Positions 1 to 7,507 of a stretch of 12,817 nucleotides of DNA are shown here, one piece after another. This DNA is from Bdellovibrionales bacterium. Its GTDB lineage: Bacteria; Bdellovibrionota; Bdellovibrionia; Bdellovibrionales; UBA1609. Where the stretch lies: NCBI GenBank assembly GCA_026648125.1, contig JAPKGD010000012.1, forward strand, positions 1 to 12,817. The letters run 5' to 3'. The notes beneath the pieces were generated by a model. That model was not told the DNA's origin, did no database searches, and saw nothing but the letters and a program-made list of their open reading frames with translations. Both the position numbers and the translations under genes were made by a program. Each line of letters starts with the position of its first letter. Position 1 is the stretch's first letter.

Positions 1-2
1 CC

Positions 3-1181
3 GTGAAAAAGTTTGCGCTCTCCGCTCTTCTGATTCTCGCGCAAATTTCTTCTGCCACTTTTGCCGCCACCTTTCGCAATCACGAAAAGACCCTCTTTCG
101 CCCGACAATTTGTGCAACTCTTTTGTCCGAGTTTGTGGATCAGGGCTCAGACCGCCCCGATGTGGGTCGTAGTTTAACTTTTCACTCAAGTCGGCTGTTA
201 AATTTAATCACATCCCTTCCTTCTGGCGCGCTTAAAAAGCCAGTTTCAAAAGATGCTAAGCCCTGGCGCTTTCAATTTGACCTTAGAAATGAATCATTAG
301 GAGCAGAGACGGTAATGGCGGCTTCGCGAATTCACTACCTTTCTCAAGTGGCAAGCGGTGTTAAGCCTGATCAGATCGTTTGGAGTCGAGCGATAAAGGG
401 CAAGGATGCGATAAAAAAGAATCTTCAAGATCGAAGGCTGCGCCTCGTTGAAACCCAGAGAGCTGTGCGGGAAAAGTATCGAGAAATTCTCCCGGGCTCT
501 CGCGCCGCAAACGTCATCCATTTGGCTATTACAGGGGGCCTTTATGCATTTTTAGGCGTGAACGCTGTGGATGGCTTAATCGATTTAAATTTGCGGCAGG
601 TTTTGGAGCCATTTATCTTATACTTCATCGGTTACTCTCAATACCACTATGTTGCGCGAAGTCTTCAAGAAATGGGCATGCTTCCTGTGGAAAGTTCTCG
701 TGTAATCACTCGATACGAAATTCAGTACATGGACTTTCTGGATCGAATCCTCACTCGACTAGATGACTTTAAAGAATCTGATCTGGTTACATTTACTGAT
801 ATGGTTCCCATATCAAGTGAACAGTATTCAGCGATGAAAGCTTGCAATGTCGAGCAACCGTCAGTGAGTGCGGAAGTAATTGCGGGAAGCTGTGCAACTG
901 AGAACATGCTAAGGGCGGATGTGCTGTTCCCCAATAAAAAGATGAATGCAGTTTTGGAAAGTGAAATGTCTGCAGCCCGGGTTGACCCGAGATGGAGTAA
1001 TCCAATCATTGAATTTGATGAGGTATTAATAGCGGATCCCGTAAGCGGGGAGCCCGTGATGGTTTCGTTTATGGTTATCCGAGCCAATCGAAAGCTTCCG
1101 CAAAAAAAGGACAATAAGCCAAAACCCAAAGAGCAAGAAGAAAAAAGTTTGCTGCCGGGATACGTGCCAGCCGGAGCCTAA
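3..1181 (+). CDS. Exported protein of unknown function (392 aa)
   Basis: I do not recognise this protein. A GTG start two bases into the window gives a classic signal peptide: two Lys after the start, a hydrophobic core at residues 4-20 and a likely cleavage after the TFA at about residue 21. Export to the periplasm or envelope is therefore inferred. The mature part has a basic, charged helical stretch (about 133-162) and then two hydrophobic segments (about 170-190 and 196-216) that could be membrane helices or a buried hairpin. The C-terminal tail is rich in Lys, Glu and Pro (about 364-382). Cysteines lie at 37, 281 and 297. The ribosome binding site would be outside the window, so the start rests on the signal peptide alone. 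The stop is 20 bases before the next gene, which is also exported, so the two are probably co-transcribed. Confidence 0.75.
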   Translation: MKKFALSALLILAQISSATFAATFRNHEKTLFRPTICATLLSEFVDQGSDRPDVGRSLTFHSSRLLNLITSLPSGALKKPVSKDAKPWRFQFDLRNESLGAETVMAASRIHYLSQVASGVKPDQIVWSRAIKGKDAIKKNLQDRRLRLVETQRAVREKYREILPGSRAANVIHLAITGGLYAFLGVNAVDGLIDLNLRQVLEPFILYFIGYSQYHYVARSLQEMGMLPVESSRVITRYEIQYMDFLDRILTRLDDFKESDLVTFTDMVPISSEQYSAMKACNVEQPSVSAEVIAGSCATENMLRADVLFPNKKMNAVLESEMSAARVDPRWSNPIIEFDEVLIADPVSGEPVMVSFMVIRANRKLPQKKDNKPKPKEQEEKSLLPGYVPAGA

Positions 1182-1201
1182 CTCGAATCGAGAAAGTAGC
1201 A

Positions 1202-2974
1202 ATGATTGGAGCTCAAAAGAATTTTTTAAGGGCTGCACCTCGAAGATTCGCATTTGCGATTCTCAAACCCAAATATTTCATCGTCGCTCTGATCTCGCTT
1301 TTCTCTGTGCCTTCTCTAGCGGCGGACCTGAGCGAAATTGAAGCTCATAAAAAAGAACTGGTTGAACTAGGAGTTCCAGATAACGATTATGTGCTGGAGT
1401 ATCTCGTCCACGAAATTTTCTATAATACACCCTATCGAGATCAGGTTGCGACATCCATCGACAAGGTGAAAGTACTCGATATTAAGCTTCCCATCGGCCC
1501 TTATGATGCGTCCATTTTTAGCTCGCTATTTAAAAAAATTAAGTTTGATAATTTCTCTGAGAAGATTAATCACGTACCGTTCAAATGTATTAAAATTTCT
1601 GGCCACAATTCATACTTTTGTTGGAGCCCGACAGAACCCGATGCCAATTTTATTTTTAAAAATCGACATGTGGGTAGCTATGCCTCTGCGGTAACAGCCT
1701 TACTTTATTCGGTTTGGGTGTCGGATAGTCGGGTCTTTATAGACTTTCCGATTGAGTCTATGTTGAACTTTACAGAAAGCCAGGCGCAAGAAGCCTCAAA
1801 TGTCTCCACCATTACGATAAAGCCCTATCCTAACATCCGCTTTACAACGACGTACCGTATGAGACAGGACAATTACGTCTATCCCTTGCACGGATTTCTA
1901 AATTCTCCAAAGCTCTCAGAGGCGGCAGAAAAGGCGGGCTTAAGTGAGTTTGAGTGGATTCGAAAGAAACTGATGCCAAGAGTTGCACAGACTGTCTTTG
2001 CCTTTCAAAATCAAGCGGGAATTCACTTGTCTCATCACACCCAAAACCTATGGATCGTCTATAATCAAAAAACTGGCCGATTTCATTTGGCCGCAAAAGA
2101 CTTTTCGGACGGCTATTTTAATCCTCTGGTGGCCTATAAACGAATCAACAAATGGGCTGCAAGCTTGCCAAAAGGCCATTTTGAACACTTTTATCATGCG
2201 CTTTGGCGAATTAATAACTACACATATGGAGAAAACCCACGGGCTCAAGAGCCCTCTTTCAATTTTATGTCTTATGGCTACCAGTCGATAGCGATGGGCC
2301 GAAAGTATACATTCAAAGAGGAAGCCGCGCTTTTTAGATCGTTCTTTTCGATATATTTTATATACATCAAAGAATTTTATGGAGTTCCTTTTGAGATGTC
2401 CGTTGATTTGAAATCTCGGTGGGATCGTTTAGATGAGTTTTCTCATGACTATGATCTTCGCCTATCCATTTCCGATGGAAAAACTATGACTGGAAAGATT
2501 ATTGGTTTGCAAGCCTTCGGAGAACTTCTGATGCGTGAAGCCCTTGCCCACATAAATAAAGTATTGATTGGCCCGCGAACATACCCGAGGAGCCGCAATG
2601 CTCAAGATAGCCTGGATGCGATCTATAGACACCAGGCGGAGTATGGCGTTGATGTCTGTTATCTAAAGCCGAGAAACATAATCCCACTGGCCGAAATTCC
2701 TGATCCAAAAAGTCGCGGAGAAAGAGCCCAAAATCTTTGGAACAAAGTGCTTAACCCACTCTGGGTGTCGAAGTGTTGGATTGAGGATCGAATTAAAGGA
2801 ACATCAATAAATTACGAATACACCGCCAGGCACATCCTACGGGTCGATTCCAAGACGGGTGAGGTCTTAAGCCTCATTCCAAGACCCAAGTGGTTTAATC
2901 CAGAGCATCTCGAAGGCCACGTGCCGCTGTGCCAGCAGATCATCATGGCGACTGCTCAATCAACTGAGCGCTAA
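1202..2974 (+). CDS. Exported protein of unknown function with a weak kinase-like HxxN...KDF motif (590 aa)
   Basis: No family is recognised with confidence. The ATG is preceded by a modest GAGAAAG site (1190-1196, 5-base spacing). The N-terminus has a long basic n-region with several Arg and Lys (5-24), a hydrophobic core (about 25-37) and a probable cleavage near the SLAA at 38-41, so the protein is likely exported or anchored. The rest looks like a large mixed globular domain with many aromatic residues. Residues 273-304 contain GIHLSHHTQN and then, 18 residues after Asn282, a Lys-Asp-Phe (299-301). This vaguely recalls the HxxN...xDF arrangement of IucA/IucC siderophore synthetases and kinase-fold enzymes. 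That resemblance is inference from a short motif only, and an ATP-using enzyme outside the cytoplasm would be unexpected. By eye the gene is more A+T-rich (many TTT, AAT and AAA codons) than recG or gltX. It converges on the minus-strand lipoprotein gene, with 20 bases between the stops. Confidence 0.75.
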   Translation: MIGAQKNFLRAAPRRFAFAILKPKYFIVALISLFSVPSLAADLSEIEAHKKELVELGVPDNDYVLEYLVHEIFYNTPYRDQVATSIDKVKVLDIKLPIGPYDASIFSSLFKKIKFDNFSEKINHVPFKCIKISGHNSYFCWSPTEPDANFIFKNRHVGSYASAVTALLYSVWVSDSRVFIDFPIESMLNFTESQAQEASNVSTITIKPYPNIRFTTTYRMRQDNYVYPLHGFLNSPKLSEAAEKAGLSEFEWIRKKLMPRVAQTVFAFQNQAGIHLSHHTQNLWIVYNQKTGRFHLAAKDFSDGYFNPLVAYKRINKWAASLPKGHFEHFYHALWRINNYTYGENPRAQEPSFNFMSYGYQSIAMGRKYTFKEEAALFRSFFSIYFIYIKEFYGVPFEMSVDLKSRWDRLDEFSHDYDLRLSISDGKTMTGKIIGLQAFGELLMREALAHINKVLIGPRTYPRSRNAQDSLDAIYRHQAEYGVDVCYLKPRNIIPLAEIPDPKSRGERAQNLWNKVLNPLWVSKCWIEDRIKGTSINYEYTARHILRVDSKTGEVLSLIPRPKWFNPEHLEGHVPLCQQIIMATAQSTER

Positions 2975-2994
2975 AAGTCTAAAGTTCACGCTGG

Positions 2995-3882
2995 CTAATT
3001 ATACCATGGAGAGAACGCGGATTGGGGCTTGGGGGCTTTGGGTTTGAGCAATTGTTCTGCGACCTTGTTGTGCCGTTGTTTGGCATAATCTAAGGGAGTC
3101 AGGCCCGCTTTGTCCTTGAGATAAATTTGAAATCGATAAGTCCCGGCGACACTGTAGTTTAATAAAAACCAACCAATTGCAAATCCATCCTCTTCGACAG
3201 CGAAGTGCAGAGCGCTCTTTCCTGAAGCATCCACAGCGCTCTGGTCGAGAAATCGACATTGGAGGGTTTGATCCACCGTGGCCTTGTCTCTGCTCAATAC
3301 GGCCAAATGCAATATGTTTCGCCCCTCGGGTGTCTTGAGATTGAGCTCATCTCGATACCACCACTGGCAAAGACGATCTAAAACATAGGCCAAAGGTTCA
3401 TTAAGACCATTTGCGGCCATCACATGATAGGGAGTCATTCCCGCACCATCGACAACAAATAGAGACTTTTGCTTGAGAGGAACGGTTCGTCTTCCCACTT
3501 GCTTCCGACCAACATTCACTTCAAGATCAGCGAGCAGTTTCACTGCCTCATATGAGGTGGCATAGTGAATGGGGAGTCGTCCAAGAGCGTCCACCTTTAA
3601 ATAATCATCAGTGAGGCCCTTACTCAGGTCGTCTTTGATTTTATCAAGTTCGTTTTTCTCTACGAGAAGATGTTTGGTCTCGGGCGGAATCAAATTGGCG
3701 TCGGTTACGACCTCCTCTTGGACCTGAACGGAGGGTGAATTTTCTGGCGCAGGTAGAGTTTGTTGTTCCGCAGAAGACGCGGGACTTTCTGGTTTGGATT
3801 GATCGGGTAAAGGCTCTGGGGCATCAAGAGAACAAGCCACTGAGAAAGTAAGTATAAACGCCAATATAGAATAAGACTTCAT
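2995..3882 (-). CDS. Ankyrin-repeat putative lipoprotein (295 aa)
   Basis: The N-terminus is a short lipoprotein-type signal (hydrophobic residues 6-16, then FSVAC with Cys17). Ser at -3 of the lipobox is atypical, so lipidation is likely but not certain. A Pro/Glu/Ser-rich linker (about 20-70) follows, as expected for a flexible tether from a membrane anchor. Residues 98-281 hold about five ankyrin repeats, recognised by recurring Asp-x-x-Gly-x-x-x-Leu/Tyr-His/Asp-x-Ala patterns near 98, 145, 184, 218 and 257. Two repeats carry clear LHLAV and LHFAV helices. Ankyrin repeats bind other proteins and have no catalysis of their own, so a periplasmic scaffold or inhibitor role is inferred. The gene has a strong AGGAG site 7 bases before the ATG and follows the porin-like gene with overlapping signals, which suggests translational coupling and a shared job. 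Confidence 0.88.
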   Translation of the reverse strand: MKSYSILAFILTFSVACSLDAPEPLPDQSKPESPASSAEQQTLPAPENSPSVQVQEEVVTDANLIPPETKHLLVEKNELDKIKDDLSKGLTDDYLKVDALGRLPIHYATSYEAVKLLADLEVNVGRKQVGRRTVPLKQKSLFVVDGAGMTPYHVMAANGLNEPLAYVLDRLCQWWYRDELNLKTPEGRNILHLAVLSRDKATVDQTLQCRFLDQSAVDASGKSALHFAVEEDGFAIGWFLLNYSVAGTYRFQIYLKDKAGLTPLDYAKQRHNKVAEQLLKPKAPKPQSAFSPWYN

Positions 3883-3889
3883 TTTTATA

Positions 3890-3894
3890 CTCCT
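3890..3894 (-). promoter_or_regulatory. Ribosome binding site of the ankyrin lipoprotein gene, overlapping the upstream stop codon
   Basis: On the minus strand the sequence reads TTTTAGGAGTATAAAAATG. The TAG stop of the upstream beta-barrel gene (3893-3895) shares its last two bases with the AGGAG site, which sits 7 bases before the lipoprotein ATG. Ribosomes finishing the first gene would be placed on the start site of the second, so the two should be translated together. Confidence 0.8.
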
Positions 3895-4993
3895 AAAATT
3901 TTACGACCAGCGCGGTGGAGAGGGTGGATTGTGTTGGGCGAGTTTCTTGATCATGAGCATTGAAAAGCCGTGCCGACGATCGATCATGCCGGGCCTCAAA
4001 CTTCCATTCAAGCCCCTCTTCAATTTCCCATCCCGCGGTTAAAGTTGAGGTGATAATTCTTTGAGGCAAAGCCGGCTTTTCTGTAGTTGCCGTTTCAACT
4101 GTGGCGCCTGAGCGATCCGTGTAGATTTCATAGCGAGGACTTAAGTAAAACGCGCCTTTTTGCCATTTGAGATAAGCCGCCCAAGCCAGCCATTGGGCGT
4201 TTCGACGTTGATTTGACCGTGCCCGGGAGAGCTGTCCAAAGACAACGTCCACAGCCGCTTGCCAGTTTTCAGTGATGGACTGGCTCCAAATTCCTTCATG
4301 GAGAGTTCTTACGTGGGTAACACCGTCGGAGCTAATTTCAGGGCCACTAAGAAAGTTATAGGTGAACCGTGCATCATCCCAAGCTGTGCCTTGGAGCTGA
4401 AGGCCTACGCTTTTACTTCGGTTGGTTTCATAAAGGCCCGCATTTTCGTTATAGATAAAAAGTCCTGCCTGCAAAACATCTGGCTTTAACACATACCTAA
4501 AAGCGGCACCCACATGCCAAAAGGGTATGGCATAGCCAAATAAAACGGAGCGGGAGTAATTCCAATTTTCGGAGGCCTTAACCACCTCATAGCCTAAATG
4601 GGTGTACATCTTGCCCACTTGAATGGTCAGGTACTCAGAGAACGTGGGGGTGATGTTGATATAACCTTGAAGGAGATGTTTGCTCACTTCATCGCGGGGA
4701 CTTAAGATTTCTACAGTTTGTCCCGCACCCAAATCGACAACAATTTCTGAGCGCTTAAGTTTCTTGCTCAGCGAAAGCTCCACCAAAGAGAGGCTCAAAG
4801 TGTCGTGATAGGGGTCGAAGATTCTATAAGTGTTGTTTCCCGCCGGCTGCCCGAGTGAAGTTGAGGACGGCGGCGTCACCACCTGTGGCTGGTTAAAATT
4901 GAAAAGGTAGTAGACATCGAGAGTCCCACGGCTTTCCACCGCGCCACTGTGGATTGAAAAGGCAAAAAGACAAATAGCAAAAAATCGGTTCAT
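3893..4993 (-). CDS. Outer-membrane beta-barrel protein, OmpL/bbp2 porin-like (366 aa)
   Basis: The N-terminus is a signal peptide (MNRFF start, hydrophobic to about residue 14, cleavage probably near 18-21). The mature protein has alternating polar/hydrophobic strands with many aromatics throughout. It ends in Val-Val-Lys-Phe, and a C-terminal Phe is the usual recognition residue for the outer-membrane assembly machinery. Residues 127-167 hold a pattern known from the putative beta-barrel porin-2 (bbp2, OmpL-like) family: a GKMYTHLGYE stretch, then NWNYSRS, then a Pro-Phe-Trp-His-Val-Gly segment. The length suits a mid-sized barrel. The expected role is a channel or structural outer-membrane protein; the substrate cannot be read from the sequence. 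The ATG has a GGAG site 10 bases upstream, inside a CTCCGGAG palindrome (5004-5011). The 107 bases before it (4994-5100) show no convincing -35/-10 pair and no clear terminator, so it is open whether this gene is read through from the protease gene. Confidence 0.85.
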   Translation of the reverse strand: MNRFFAICLFAFSIHSGAVESRGTLDVYYLFNFNQPQVVTPPSSTSLGQPAGNNTYRIFDPYHDTLSLSLVELSLSKKLKRSEIVVDLGAGQTVEILSPRDEVSKHLLQGYINITPTFSEYLTIQVGKMYTHLGYEVVKASENWNYSRSVLFGYAIPFWHVGAAFRYVLKPDVLQAGLFIYNENAGLYETNRSKSVGLQLQGTAWDDARFTYNFLSGPEISSDGVTHVRTLHEGIWSQSITENWQAAVDVVFGQLSRARSNQRRNAQWLAWAAYLKWQKGAFYLSPRYEIYTDRSGATVETATTEKPALPQRIITSTLTAGWEIEEGLEWKFEARHDRSSARLFNAHDQETRPTQSTLSTALVVKF

Positions 4994-5100
4994 TTAGATT
5001 CAGCTCCGGAGAAGGGGCTCGTTGGATACACTTAGCTCCATCATGAAGGCAATAGCGAACCTAAGCTTTGAAAATTCTTAATCAACTCAATCGGTTCCAC

Positions 5101-6162
5101 TTAGGGTCCCATTGCGTTTCGTGATCCATTCAGTAATTGGCCGTGAAAGTTATTGCTAACGTTTGGATAACGGTCCCGGGTTATCGTCACTCCCTGTGGA
5201 TCACCAAAGAAGCGAGCAACGGCTTCGGCAAAGGCCTCCTCGGGATGGTTAGCTTCATATTCAGAGGCCCACTTGGTTGTGTTGTGAACGCTCAACCACT
5301 CAGGACTTTCAGAGATACGAATTCCTCCATAAAGCTCTGCCACGGCTCGGTCAAAAAGGTGGGCATACTCGTGGATCAACAAATTGTGGCTGCCGTGCCC
5401 ATCATAAAGACTATTACCATTCAAAATGAGTGGAGAATGATAGGCGACGCCCGCAGCACCTGGTACGCTGTCCCATGTTGAACCTGCATCCCAGCCTCTT
5501 GGTCTTACCCCTCGCAACTGGATCATAATCGGGTGGTTGGTAATGGATCCGTGGACTATATCAACTGGCCGCTTGGCGAGGAGCACGGTGAGCCGCATAG
5601 CCAGCGGGATACGCCTTAAATGTGAGTTCAACTCGATTCCAAGATCTCGTCTTACCGGGAATATTTGATCAAACACGGACTCGCCGTAGGCAATACCTTT
5701 GGATTGTGCCTGTGGACCGCTGAACGGGTTGGTTGTAATCGATTCATAGAGGTGCTGAAGGAGTTCGATCATTTCAGTTTCACTGTGTGGTTTAAGTGCA
5801 TAAATAAGCGAGCTGAACCAGTTGAGAAATTTTGGATCCTGGTAGGGCCTTGGGGCAGAAAATTCATAGATATGCTCAAACAGCCAAGGGCTTTTCGGAC
5901 GACGAGGTTTAATAATTAGAAGATTAGGGTGGAGCAGGCTAATGAGCAGACCCATATGGTGCCGATCTTCTGCGGTTAAGGGGCGAGTGTTCCAAAGCAG
6001 GCTGTCACAGGCCCTGGATCTAATGGGGTAGTTTTCAGCATAAGGCGTGAACGGAGATCGAAATGATTCGGCTCCAAAGGCAGATAAAGAGAGTGTCAAT
6101 ACAATCGACAAGGCCGTAAAAAATGCGAAGCTTGGGCTGTAAGTGTCTTGAGATGGTCGCAT
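5101..6162 (-). CDS. Exported zinc metalloprotease of the gluzincin type, anthrax lethal factor/MtfA-like (353 aa)
   Basis: Residues 264-268 are HEYAH, the HExxH zinc-binding and catalytic motif, followed by Leu-Phe-Asp. About 41-45 residues later comes NHPEEAFAEAVARFF (305-319), in which Glu309 or Glu313 would be the third zinc ligand. This HEYxH...EExFAEA layout is that of gluzincins such as the anthrax lethal factor catalytic domain (ATLF), Pro-Pro endopeptidases and MtfA. A hydrophobic segment at 11-29 ending Ala-Phe-Gly-Ala fits a signal peptide, so it probably acts in the periplasm or outside the cell. The region before the motif (about 35-230) is not recognised and could be a pro- or substrate-binding domain. 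No good ribosome binding site precedes the ATG, and no better in-frame start was found. It lies 32 bases after the prolyl isomerase gene, which suggests co-transcription. Its target is unknown. Confidence 0.82.
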   Translation of the reverse strand: MRPSQDTYSPSFAFFTALSIVLTLSLSAFGAESFRSPFTPYAENYPIRSRACDSLLWNTRPLTAEDRHHMGLLISLLHPNLLIIKPRRPKSPWLFEHIYEFSAPRPYQDPKFLNWFSSLIYALKPHSETEMIELLQHLYESITTNPFSGPQAQSKGIAYGESVFDQIFPVRRDLGIELNSHLRRIPLAMRLTVLLAKRPVDIVHGSITNHPIMIQLRGVRPRGWDAGSTWDSVPGAAGVAYHSPLILNGNSLYDGHGSHNLLIHEYAHLFDRAVAELYGGIRISESPEWLSVHNTTKWASEYEANHPEEAFAEAVARFFGDPQGVTITRDRYPNVSNNFHGQLLNGSRNAMGP

Positions 6163-6194
6163 GGCCGACTGATCTGCAAGAAGACTACCAAATA

Positions 6195-6485
6195 TTAAGT
6201 CGCGTCGTTGCGAATCAGATGGTGCCCAAAGGGAGTGCGCACAACCTCAGAGATTTGGCCAGGCGCAAGCCGTGAGGCCGCCTCTGCAAAGGTTGGCTCT
6301 AAACGAGAGAGCTCAATGTGGCCAAGGCTTCCTCCCTGAGCCCTCGAAGGACACTGAGAAAACTTCTGTGCCAAATCTTCAAAGGCGTCACCTTCTTTGA
6401 GTTTTCTCTGAATATCCTCGGCTTCGTAGCGGTGCTCGACGAGGATGTGAGAGAGGGTCATGCTTTGAGGTAAATTTTGATTCAT
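6195..6485 (-). CDS. Small parvulin-type (PpiC) peptidyl-prolyl cis-trans isomerase (96 aa)
   Basis: This is a stand-alone parvulin domain, close in length to E. coli PpiC (93 aa). It should catalyse cis/trans isomerisation of Xaa-Pro bonds during protein folding. Diagnostic stretches are SHILVE (12-17), FEDLAQKFSQCPS (35-47), GGSLG (51-55), FAEAA (66-70) and the C-terminal TPFGHHLI (84-91). The active-site candidates His13, Cys45, Phe86 and His88/89 are all present. There is no signal peptide, so it is expected in the cytoplasm, unlike SurA or PrsA. The start is uncertain: neither Met1 nor Met9 has a good ribosome binding site, and Met9 would begin right at the domain as in E. coli PpiC. It starts 9 bases after the stop of the HD-GYP gene, so the two almost surely share a transcript and translation may be coupled. 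Confidence 0.93.
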   Translation of the reverse strand: MNQNLPQSMTLSHILVEHRYEAEDIQRKLKEGDAFEDLAQKFSQCPSRAQGGSLGHIELSRLEPTFAEAASRLAPGQISEVVRTPFGHHLIRNDAT

Positions 6486-6494
6486 AGCTAAAGA

Positions 6495-7445
6495 TCAGGT
6501 TTCTATTCCGGCCTCACGCATATGAAACATGATTTCATACATGGCGCGAAGAAGGTTTTCGTCGTATCGGGCCCCGAGTTTCTCTTTCATAAAGTTCAGA
6601 GCATCCGTGGGCATCATCGGGTTATTGTAAGAGCGCTTGGTGGTGAGAGCGTCGTAAGTGTCGGTGATCGCCACAATGCGCGCCATGGGGTGAATTTCTT
6701 GACCCACGAGCTGTTGGGGATAGCCATTTCCGACAAAACTCTCATGATGCTCAAAACAGCAGGCTTTAATCGCGTCTGATACAGAGTAGTTGTTGAGAAT
6801 CATGAGCCCATATTGTGGGTGCTTTTGCATTTGCGCCCACTCGACTTCATCGAGGGGGCCTGCCTTACAAATAATATCTACGTTAACATGGCGCTTTCCC
6901 ACATCATGAAAAAGCGCACCTTGACCCAACTCATGGAGTTCTGCGCCATCGTAGCCCGCGACCTTGCCCAATCCAAGGCTGTAAATTCCAACGTCAAGAG
7001 AATGGTTGTAGGTATAGAAGTCATGGGAAGAGAGGCCAATCAAGTGAGCCATCGCATCGGGGTCTTGATCCATAAAGCTGACGAACTGTGAAATCACTTC
7101 TTTTGATTCTTGCAGGGCCCGGCTGACATCAGGGTTTTCAAAAAGCTCTTCGACAATCGACATGGAGCTTTCGCGCAAGATAATTGCTTTTTCACGGGTC
7201 GGGAGCTCTTCGCTGACCATGCGTTCACGGACATAGCGCTGATAATTGCCTCGCTCATTGGCGTATATAAAAAAGGCATCGGGAGCCTTCTTTTCGAAGT
7301 TCTCAATCTTTTCCGCGGCAATCTGATCGCCAGCGCGCAAGTAATGAACATGCCTTTGACCAATTTGAACAAATATATCAAAGGGAACTGGCGCTGACGG
7401 ATGTATTGAATTGAGCCGGATCTTCATGAACTTTTCTGCACTCAT
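6495..7445 (-). CDS. HD-GYP domain protein, probable cyclic-di-GMP phosphodiesterase (316 aa)
   Basis: HD-GYP enzymes degrade cyclic-di-GMP and so affect motility, adhesion and, in some species, predation. Counting from the ATG at 7443-7445, the metal-binding set is His148 (NHSLDV), His180-Asp181 (FHDVGK), His209 (KHP), His233-His234-Glu235 and Asp262 (ITDTYDALT). The signature is HHESFVGNGYP (233-243). Its Gly-Tyr-Pro is intact, but the Asp usually two residues before the GYP-proximal Gly is Val238. The N-terminal 75 residues form a separate small domain, probably regulatory, that I cannot name; residues about 75-135 look like a helical linker. There is no membrane segment, so it is cytoplasmic. 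An in-frame ATG at 7559 is longer but would overlap recG, and its extra residues look non-coding. The ATG at 7427 (MKIRLN) is the other real candidate; neither start has a strong ribosome binding site. Confidence 0.92.
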   Translation of the reverse strand: MSAEKFMKIRLNSIHPSAPVPFDIFVQIGQRHVHYLRAGDQIAAEKIENFEKKAPDAFFIYANERGNYQRYVRERMVSEELPTREKAIILRESSMSIVEELFENPDVSRALQESKEVISQFVSFMDQDPDAMAHLIGLSSHDFYTYNHSLDVGIYSLGLGKVAGYDGAELHELGQGALFHDVGKRHVNVDIICKAGPLDEVEWAQMQKHPQYGLMILNNYSVSDAIKACCFEHHESFVGNGYPQQLVGQEIHPMARIVAITDTYDALTTKRSYNNPMMPTDALNFMKEKLGARYDENLLRAMYEIMFHMREAGIET

Positions 7446-7471
7446 ATCATCAATAGTGTGCCATGGATTGG

Positions 7472-7501
7472 TTGACTCTCCAAATTCTCTCGGCTTAGGC
7501 T
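7472..7501 (+). promoter_or_regulatory. Possible recG promoter giving a leaderless transcript
   Basis: TTGACT (7472-7477, five of six bases of the -35 consensus) is followed after 18 bases by TAGGCT (7496-7501), which fits a TANNNT -10 element. The hexamer ends 6 bases before the recG ATG, so transcription would start at or next to that ATG. No ribosome binding site is visible before recG, which agrees with a leaderless message. The -10 matches only three consensus bases, so this is a tentative call. Confidence 0.3.
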
Positions 7502-7507
7502 TCGCCC

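Noticed and set aside
722..1129. Minus-strand open frame of 135 codons inside the first exported-protein gene
   Set aside because: Fully inside a gene with a convincing signal peptide; no ribosome binding site or domain; a shadow of the plus-strand gene.
4994..5100. Promoter search for the porin gene on the minus strand
   Set aside because: TTGATT and TTGAGT occur, but no acceptable -10 lies 16-18 bases downstream of either.
7463..7498. Tiny open frame (ATG to TAG, 11 codons) just before recG
   Set aside because: No ribosome binding site and no leader-peptide features; likely chance. Its stop merely shows that recG cannot start further upstream in that frame.
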